Assembly: GCA_963556495.2 (NCBI GenBank)
Contig: OY747712.1
Span: 29,537,735-29,601,734 of the forward strand
Direction of reading: 5' to 3'
Length of the DNA stretch: 64,000 nucleotides
From: Valencia hispanica
Taxonomy: Eukaryota > Chordata > Actinopteri > Cyprinodontiformes > Valenciidae
The position numbers were made by a program, and so were the translations under genes. Below the pieces are notes generated by a model that was given only the letters and a program-made list of their open reading frames with translations, ran no database searches and was not told where the DNA came from. Shown here piece after piece: positions 56,801-64,000 of this stretch (position 1 is the stretch's first letter; every line of letters begins with the position of its first letter).

Positions 56801-59339
56801 GGATATGTGCTAGACGTGTGATGGCAAGCTAAAGATACCTCATGCTAGCTTTCTGTAGTGGTCTTATACACAATAAGCCCAGCACACAGCAATTTAGGGG
56901 TTTTTGATATTAGGTACTGTGATATGTTTGTGTTGTTGTGTGTGTTTAAGATGGCTCTCTTATTATCGATGTAGACCATCGATATTAGGGTCCCACCAAA
57001 CCTCCCAGCGGTGGGATGTTATTATTCCTGGTTTCACAAATATCCAGTGGTAGCAGAACTTCAACATGTTTGAGCGAACGTTTAGCTTCTTGAGCAACGT
57101 CAAAAGCCAACTTTCTGCTAAATTTGTTTGTACACTGGAAAACGATTGGATTTTGAGTTTCTGCTGTCTCAGTGATTAGGCTGAAAGGCATCCGATTCCA
57201 GTCACCAGTAGATTTGATTGTACATCTAAAATTTCTTTTTTTCCTGGCAGAGCTGTTTGACTGAGACAGAGAGAGAGAGAACCAATGTGCAACACTGGAT
57301 AGTGTCGTAAGGCAGCATCTTTTGATTGAAGCTTATCTCCAAGAACAATGCAATTGCAAATACAATGCAATATTACCCCTGCAATGAGTGATTTTAAGAA
57401 AATTACTCGACAGATCTGCTAAAACTATACATTAAAACATACTCTGTTTCTGACAAAAACTATGTAATCCTGTTTTTAAGATGAAAGTACAAGCAAAACA
57501 ATTTCATTTTTCTGTTTCATTATGACATCATGTGTCCAGGGAGCTACTGGAGCACCTGTGGCTCATCTGTATGACATGTGGGCTTGGGGCATTTAGATGA
57601 TGGAATACCTTAATGGGAAGGGCTTGCAAAAACCAGACTTGCACATGGACACACTTATAATCAACTGATGTAAATGAAAAAAAGAACTTCAAGGCGAAAT
57701 AAATCACACAACATGAGGACAGGAGTAAGAGTGTCTGATGAGATGTAGAGCCTACAGAAATAGGCCATTGCAGACCCCATTTCTCTAAGCCAGCATCAAA
57801 GTTAATGGCTTTCAGATTTCTGGGTGCCGCTTTGTCTCTTTATGCGTTAGCAGGACTTTCTTTGCTATCTTATGGCTGTTATCTTTACCAATTCCATCCT
57901 GTGTACTTGTCAGCTGGTTTTTGTCTTGTTCTACTGACTGCTTTGGATTATTTGTTAGTAATTAAAAATCCCTCTTTTTTTCTGAATCACTGTGCCTATA
58001 TTTAATTGGAAAGAAGAACCTGAGTCAAGAAAGGATAGGGGAAAGGATGAAACATGGAAAGGAAAGTCAGGACATGAGTGCAGACAGAAGTAAGGACGAG
58101 AGGGCTGTGACTTTTACAGTTATTCTGGCAGAAAGTCAAGTGAGCTCAGTCAAGCAGAATAATATGGCGTGTAGTAGGCTGAAATGTGCTTTACCCACAA
58201 GTGTATGTGTGTCTGTGTGTTTCCTTGCTTTTGACTAGGGCACAGCCCATTGTTCTCAGGGCTTTGACTGAGTTTGCTTAGGATAAGTGTCTCAACAACT
58301 TTGTGTCAGCTTTTATCTCATAGACCCCAAAGCAAAAAGCCACTAACTGGACCTGGGATTTTAAATAAGACTAATTTAGCAAGAATGTAAAATATGTTTA
58401 AAATATTAGCTCATACATTTTGGTCAACAGAATTGTCATTGAGTTTGGTGTCAACAGCTTGTTACCATAAATAAGATAACAAATTAACTTGTTTGCAAAA
58501 AGCATGCAACGTTTTTAGTAGTATCATAAAAAGAAAGTGATATGAATATACATGTTCATTTACTTCTAAATTTGAGGTTATCCAGGGAAACATCAACCCT
58601 GCAGCACACATATTTTTGCTTTTTGCCAAGGAACCAAATATCCAGCATCATTAACCTCATCATTGCAACATAATCAGCTGTGGATGAGGCCTCCAGTAAT
58701 TTGAGGCAGCCTTCAGGGCACAATTCTAAATGTTAATTAAATGCTGCTCTGTCTTGCATTGGCTTGATACATAGACAAACCTACCATTTGGTCTGCAGTG
58801 TACAAGCTTTCCTCTAACTCAACCACGGAGAATCTGTTGCACCACTATTATAAATCACAGATAGGCAACTGTCTGAAACGGCCGGAAGTAAATCAATTAG
58901 TCTCTTTAATTAGCACCAATAATAAAGTGTTGTCATTAGCTAAAAGGAAACATAAATACAATTTATGATAATCGGATCACTTTACAAATCCTGCGAAAAT
59001 GTAAGATTTTTTTATTCTAAAATGATTCTGTTTTGCACTTCAATAAAAACGTTTAAAAAAAAACATTCTTTTGGAGATGGTTTAAGCAGAGATCAGTGGT
59101 TGACTTGGCTTTTCTGTCCCAAAACCAGCTGTTTTGAAACTGAAACATACAACATTCAATGCAGTATACTAAGTGCTACAAGGTAATGCTGACTACACTC
59201 TTCAGTGTGAAAGTTACCAGTGTAGAAAAAAATGACTCAATCTTAGCTATTTTTCAATGAAGTCAGTGAAAGAACAAATATAAGAAACTGTTTTTTCCAC
59301 AACCTTTTTAGGTATGCTGGCAGTCATTAAGGCTGCAAG
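56801..59339. other. 2.5 kb unassigned DNA
   Basis: Contains a hydrophobic 66-codon frame at 57805-58005 (probably chance) and a homeobox-site-rich stretch at 58600-58960. No transposon family recognised. Confidence 0.45.
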
Positions 59340-60146
59340 ACCGAGAATAGGCATGGGCCGGTTACCGGTTTCAAGGTATACCGCGGTATGAAAAATTCAA
59401 GGTTTCAAAACCACTAAAATTATCCGTCACACCGTCCCGGCGGGATAAGCGTTTTTTGTTGTTTTTTTCATGTGCGTCTCGTCAGAGAGAAAGTAAAGAT
59501 CTCTCATGTAGCTGCAGCGTAAAGCGCGCCCCGCACACCTGCGTTTGTTGTGAGTGACAAACGGCCAGCGCTGCAGGCTGTGTGATGACTGAACTTTTTC
59601 CACCGTCTCTAAGCGGATGTTTGTGAATACTTCGGCTACCGTAAAAAGCCAGACGTTCACGGCTTGGAAGAAGAAGGTCGCACGACGTGCAAAACGTGCT
59701 TGAGAACAGTGGCACCCCGAGGAGACAATACATCGAATATGATTGCGCATGGTCGGGAGGACCACCCATCATTGTATGCTAAATTCAAGGCAAAGGTAAT
59801 GCTGTCTTGAAATGAACGAGCGTATTATCGTCTGACATTAGTGAAATGAGCTTGTTACCTTGGCAGATATGGTAACTACCTTATCTTTTCTTCATCTCTA
59901 TCCTCAGTAACTTTTTTTAATTGAGGCAGATAATGGTAACTAGCATGCTAATGATGATTTATCTTAGCATGCTAGTTAGTTACCATATATGCCTCACTAA
60001 AAAGTGTTTTTTCATTTAAAAAAACCCACACAGACATTCAAAATACACATTTTAGAGCTGTAACCATAATACCGTGAAACCGTGATATTTTTGCCTACGG
60101 TTATCATACCGTCAGAATCTCTTACTGGCCCATGCTTAACCGAGGG
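59340..60146 (+). mobile_element. hAT element with a residual BED zinc-finger exon
   Basis: The element spans 59348-60138: it starts TAGGCATGGGCCGGTTACCG and ends TACTGGCCCATGCTTA. Flanks ACCGAGAA (59340-59347) and ACCGAGGG (60139-60146) match at 6 of 8 positions. Subterminal motifs (CGGTATGAAAAATT left, ACGGTTATCATACCGTCAG right) are inverted partners. The body keeps only the first transposase exon. Confidence 0.82.
59613..59795 (+). pseudogene. hAT transposase BED-type zinc-finger exon
   Basis: Reading from 59613: ADVCEYFGYRKKPDVHGLEE, EGRTTCKTCLRTVAPRGDNT, SNMIAHGREDHPSLYAKFKA-K. This is a BED finger: aromatic VxEYFGY start, C-x2-C, and the H-x4-H pair in AHGREDH. The exon ends AAAG with donor GTAATG at 59796, as in the first coding exon of ZBED-like hAT transposases. 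The dimerisation/RNase-H-like catalytic exons are absent before the right terminus at 60138. DNA binding to hAT ends is the family role; no start codon is assigned. Confidence 0.78.
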
Positions 60147-62129
60147 AGAACAAAACTTTCAACAGATAACAGGGATGAACAGAGTATAGCGATGTTTCTC
60201 TGTTTTATCCTTTAAAAGCTTTTGACTTCAGCCTGTCATGGAATATGCTAAGTATGGAAAAGTGTGCATGTTTTTGGTCATCTTAGAACCAAGTTATGAA
60301 TCAACATTCTATAGAGAATGCACAAAGACATTTCTGTTTGCTATGCTACCCATTCTAACCTTTCAAATTGCTAAAGAAATATGGCAAAAAAAGTTCCGTT
60401 TTATCTGTATTTTAAAATCATAGCAACACCCTGTTTTCGAGTGGAGTTACATTACCTCTGCTTTTAATATGGAGAATCAATGACTTCTCATGGCAACTAT
60501 CAGCTGGTCAAAGTTTTACAAAAACAGTAAATTGTAAACTGCCTACAACATTTTTATCTGTGTATTTCTATTTATAAGGCATGCGAGATCTTGTTCAATT
60601 TGTTAAAAATAGAACCACATGGGTTGCTGTGTGGGTTCATGGCCATAGTTTGGTTATGTAGATTTTGCAATCTTAAGGGCACTCGATGATATTTTGAAAC
60701 CCATTTTATTTTTTCCAATTGGTATAGTACTTTTTCAACAGGACATTTAAACCACTAAGCAATAACAGAATTTGTACCAACACCATGAATATGATTTTGT
60801 GTATTTGTGGCTAGAAGTTATGAGAAAGGGATATCTGTTTAATAGTGGAGAGTCTGCCTTTTCAGACATTTGAAAATTATTCAGATTCTTGAAACAATCT
60901 GAAAGGTCAACAGAAGCAGATGCATCCTAAATGAATTGGACAGGTTAGATTCCTCATCATCTGTGATAGACCACTTGCTTTGATCCACAAGAACAATCAC
61001 AGTGCTTGTGAGTTTGTAGCTTGCCTGGTCTAAGGTATATGCACAAGCCCAAGAACAGCAGGAGAAAGTGAACAGAAAAACATACTCTATTTAGACCATG
61101 ACTAAAAACCAGATCTGTTATTAACAAGTGTGTTTATATTTTTGTAAAGTTGCTGCAAACTCAAAGCCATGTGTCTACTCAATCAGGCTAGAAGAGAACA
61201 AAAGGAAAAGGAGGTGTATTATTGAGTTTGCTTTAAGGAGTTAAAGGCAACCCCCATAGTATGAGTCACTAAACCAGCTGGATTCTTGCTTTTAGTTTGA
61301 ATTGTCAATGAGTTAAATGCGTGAGATTGCTGATGGTATGTACTTAAATGGGTGTTGTGCATTTCGCCAACAGATTAATAATTTAGCCGAGATTAGACAA
61401 TGTGTTGATGGATTGTTCACGTTTAGCTATATCGTGTTGAAAATTAATGCACCACCCACACACACTTTGCTCTTTTGTTCTACATTTATTTCTGGAAGTG
61501 CCAAGCAAACACACACTTAAACGGAAATTTTATGAGGTGTCTATATGGGTTAAAGAGAAGATTTATAGGTTCAGCTAAAAAGTTTGTGCGCTTTGTGAAT
61601 GTTTTCCCAGTTCTAATCCGTCTTTTGCTGTTGGCTTGAAAGACAGGGATTAGCAGACGAAATGTGAAGGTGGAGAATGTGGCGGGTTGGAAAAGAACAA
61701 AAAAAGTAAAGAAAATACAGTATCTGGAACACCTATGCAGGAATTTTCCTGCTTTCCTGATTTAAGCAGTCTTATGAATGAAGTTGAATCCTCTTATTGA
61801 TCATAGGGGCAGACATTCATTCCAAAACATAAGAAACAGACTATTTTAGCAAATTGATTGGGCTCATGATGGTTAGTTGTATGAATAAATCAATTAATAT
61901 GAAAATTTCTTACAGTATTGATTTACATTATTTGCTTAAACTAAAAAGGAAGCAGGTGCAACTAACATTTTAAAAGAAACAACATAAAACTGATACTTTT
62001 TATTAAAAAACCTAAAGTAAAAGAGTATGCATAATATTTTTTGAAGATTAAAATTAATTAATGCAATGGAACCCAAAACATTTTTTTAACTGGTTCTAGA
62101 GGCAATTTTGGAAATATTTCAGTGTATAT
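60147..62129. other. 2.0 kb unassigned DNA
   Basis: No recognised gene or element. Confidence 0.5.
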
Positions 62130-62320
62130 TAGCAGTGTAACAATATACAAAAATCAGTTAGGTACATATTCCGGTTTTAAATTCACAGTTTTTACCAAAT
62201 ATGATAAAAATATATTTAACAAATAATATTTTTTCAATTTCTGAACCTAATTCGATTTTATTTTGTTGAAAAACGTATTTCCAAAAAGATTTGGTTGGAT
62301 ATTTTTAATGAATAGAGTAG
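62130..62320 (+). mobile_element. hAT-like left-end relic
   Basis: TAGCAGTGTAACAATATACA, AAATCAGTTAGGTACATATT and CCGGTTTTAAATTCACAGTT resemble the left end of a fish hAT family (AGTGTAACGATACAC type). Right end absent; degenerate. Confidence 0.35.
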
Positions 62321-62984
62321 TAAAAGCAGGCATGGCAATGCCAGGATAGATACAGCAATATAACTACTTGAAAATGGTCAGTGTGGATGTTTGGAAATCT
62401 CTGAATTAGACTATGCCCAATTTTGAGAATAAAACATGTTTAAATTACTTTGGAGTTGTTTTGATATTTAAACAACCTAGTGTTCCAGCTGGACCTGAAT
62501 GCAGCAAGCACAATAGTTGGGAAAATCCCCTCTCATCAACGGGGATTCCTTGTACTTGCATCTCATACAATGTGAGGAGTTTGAGCTCATTTTAATGCCA
62601 CAGTTAGACAGATTTGGACTTAAGCTGATTTTTCTTCAGCACTAGTTATTTTCACACTCAGCTTGTCGTGAGTAATTCAGTAAAGTACAGCGCAAGCTTC
62701 AAAGCAGTTCTTTGGCACAAATATCTTTCATTACTGACTGTGTTGTTTTTACTTCAGAACTATTTTGTGGTACAGTGCTTTATTCTTCACTGAGGCTATT
62801 TTAAGTAGTTTTCTTGCAATGAAATGAAGCTGTATAGTTTACATGGCGTTTAATGTTTAATAGCATCATCTTTTTTTATTTTTACCTCAGCTGAGGAGGT
62901 TATGTTTTCGCCAGGGTTTGTCTGTTAGTTAGCAACATGACTCAAAAACCTATAGACAGATTTTGATAGAATGTTCACCTAATG
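62321..62984. other. Unassigned DNA
   Basis: No recognised structure. Confidence 0.5.
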
Positions 62985-63234
62985 TCTGCAATTAAGGATG
63001 CACCGATAACACTTTTTTGGAATACGAGTATGAGTATGAGTACTTGCATTTCAGTACTCACCGATACGATACCGAGTACTTAATAAAAACATGATTTAAA
63101 TTTACAGGTAACAGCTTTAGTCATATAATTTAACAAAAAAACAAGGGACTAGTTTGAAAAGATTATTTATTTAAAATGAAAAGCATATTGTATGCAACAT
63201 ATTACAGAGTAAATAATTATATTGATGTCCAAAG

Positions 63235-63625
63235 CCGCCGCTACACGGCGGCTTGGGACATCATATCTGGGCTCCAGAACATGGAGGAGACGCAGGAATC
63301 CCACATTTTCTACCTCTGAGAGTGGCTGGTCACTCAATGCAATGTACTCGATAATTGACTATGTTATTTTCACAGCACGTGGATTGTCTCTGGACATTTT
63401 CTCTCATATTGCAAGAGTTTGCTGAAGCATGGGTTGTGTTGGTTTAGAAGCGTGGGTAAACTGTTTGTACTCGTCGTGTTGGGATTTTAGGTGCTTGATT
63501 AAATTACTTGGGTTAAATGCGCTACCTTTTGAGCCTCCTCTGGACAATTTTGCTGAGCACAATTTGCAGTCCGCCTTTGTTTTGTCGTCTTCATTCACTT
63601 TGAAATAGTTCCACACGGCTGACAT
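63235..63625 (-). pseudogene. hAT (ZBED-like) transposase N-terminus with two in-frame stops
   Basis: From ATG at 63625 (minus): MSAVWNYFKVNEDDKTKADC, KLCSAKLSRGG, NPSNLIKHLKSQHDEY. This is a complete BED finger (C-x2-C about residues 20-23, H-x4-H in KHLKSQH) at the very N-terminus, so the start is natural. The frame stops at 63404 after LQQTLAI but continues in the same frame past the stop (EKMSRDNPRAVKIT), past a second stop, then SIIEYIALSDQPLSEVENVG and FLRLLHVLEPRYDVPSRR, the conserved hAT region downstream of the finger. It ends at a CCGCCG/CGGCGG junction near 63240 where the catalytic part is deleted. Confidence 0.85.
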
Positions 63626-63627
63626 GT

Positions 63628-63656
63628 CTCGTCTCGCCTCGCCTCGCCTCGCCTTC
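63628..63656. repeat. (CTCGC)n pentanucleotide tract
   Basis: CTCGTCTCGCCTCGCCTCGC in the presumed 5' region of the hAT transposase remnant. Confidence 0.85.
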
Positions 63657-63874
63657 TCCCTGCTCTGAGCTGCAGCCGGGGCCTGGGGGCGGGCACTCGG
63701 CGCCTGTGATTAACCCCTTACACGCCGCTCAAACATAGACATTTCTCAGACCGTGGTATCGGTCCCCGGTATCGGGGGACTTTTAATGAGTACGAGTACT
63801 TTAGAAAATGTGGTATCGAGGCCGATACCAGATACCGGTATCGGTATCTGTATCGGTGGATCTCTATCTGCAAT

Positions 63875-64000
63875 GGGACCTGGAACAAGTGATTAAAATT
63901 TGGGGGTGATTAGTATTATGGGGGTGGGGGAGGTCTGCGCTCTCAAAGTGTTTTCCTAGTTTTCTGCTGTTTTTTTGCTACATTCATTCAGCTGTCAGCC
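63875..64000. other. Unassigned end of window
   Basis: Short G-rich stretch (GGGGGTGGGGGAGG, 63920-63933); nothing else recognised. Confidence 0.5.

Larger units (their letters stand above)
62985..63874 (-). mobile_element. 874-bp hAT element with perfect 8-bp duplication and BED exon
   Basis: The element spans 62993-63866: it starts TAAGGATGCACCGATAACAC and ends CTGTATCGGTGGATCTCTA. TCTGCAAT is duplicated at 62985-62992 and 63867-63874. Subterminal GAGTAC and GATACCG motifs recur at both ends. It carries an N-terminal transposase remnant on the minus strand. Confidence 0.9.

Noticed and set aside
57805..58005. 66-residue hydrophobic frame with two membrane-like segments
   Set aside because: No splice or promoter context, no similarity recognised, and T-rich DNA readily encodes hydrophobic strings. 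Kept only as a note.

Overview
The window looks like a piece of a teleost fish nuclear genome that is mostly intergenic or deep-intronic. It carries a Rex3/RTE-like LINE, several Tc1/mariner relics, many hAT elements (some with BED-type zinc-finger exons), a tRNA-derived SINE with a GATG/AATG-type tail, (CA)n/(TG)n microsatellites, and AT-rich unique DNA without bacterial-style gene packing. I find no complete protein-coding gene. The only credible host-gene signal is a CpG- and CCAAT-containing promoter-like region followed by a signal-peptide first coding exon at 18472-18532 (+) with a good splice donor. A weak second-exon candidate lies 1 kb downstream. If that gene is real, much or all of 18.5-64 kb would be its intron(s).

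Layout. 1-6.9 kb is dense in retroelements: a LINE reverse-transcriptase relic, then a Rex3-like LINE with a perfect 13-bp target-site duplication (itself carrying a small insertion with a 16-bp duplication), then a LINE endonuclease relic. At 4788-6314 is the most unusual object in the window: about 40 copies of a 14-bp palindrome, ACTAGTTAACTAGT, spaced every 30-32 bp. They form two oppositely oriented arms around a unique core and end in inverted repeats. The architecture is that of a foldback element. 7.0-18 kb holds a long dispersed repeat, a Tc1 relic with a hAT MITE nested in it, two hAT elements with recognisable 8-bp duplications, a LINE 3' end and another Tc1 relic. 18.0-18.5 kb is the putative promoter and first exon. 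23.4-24.5 kb is a Tc1 element with both inverted repeats but a truncated transposase. 26.8-28.4 kb is a 1.6-kb hAT element inserted in a CA/TA microsatellite.

30-52 kb holds scattered Tc1 relics, SINE copies (one split by a 621-bp hAT element), a solo-LTR-like unit, a GC-rich repeat next to a (TG)n tract, and several perfect hairpins. 52-64 kb is largely unassigned, apart from a Harbinger-like fragment and two hAT elements whose BED zinc-finger exons are still readable (59.3-60.1 kb and 63.0-63.9 kb).

No autonomous element appears intact: every recognisable transposase or reverse transcriptase is truncated, frameshifted, interrupted by stops or missing catalytic residues. Family names come from recognising protein and terminal motifs by eye, with no database search, so clade-level assignments are provisional.
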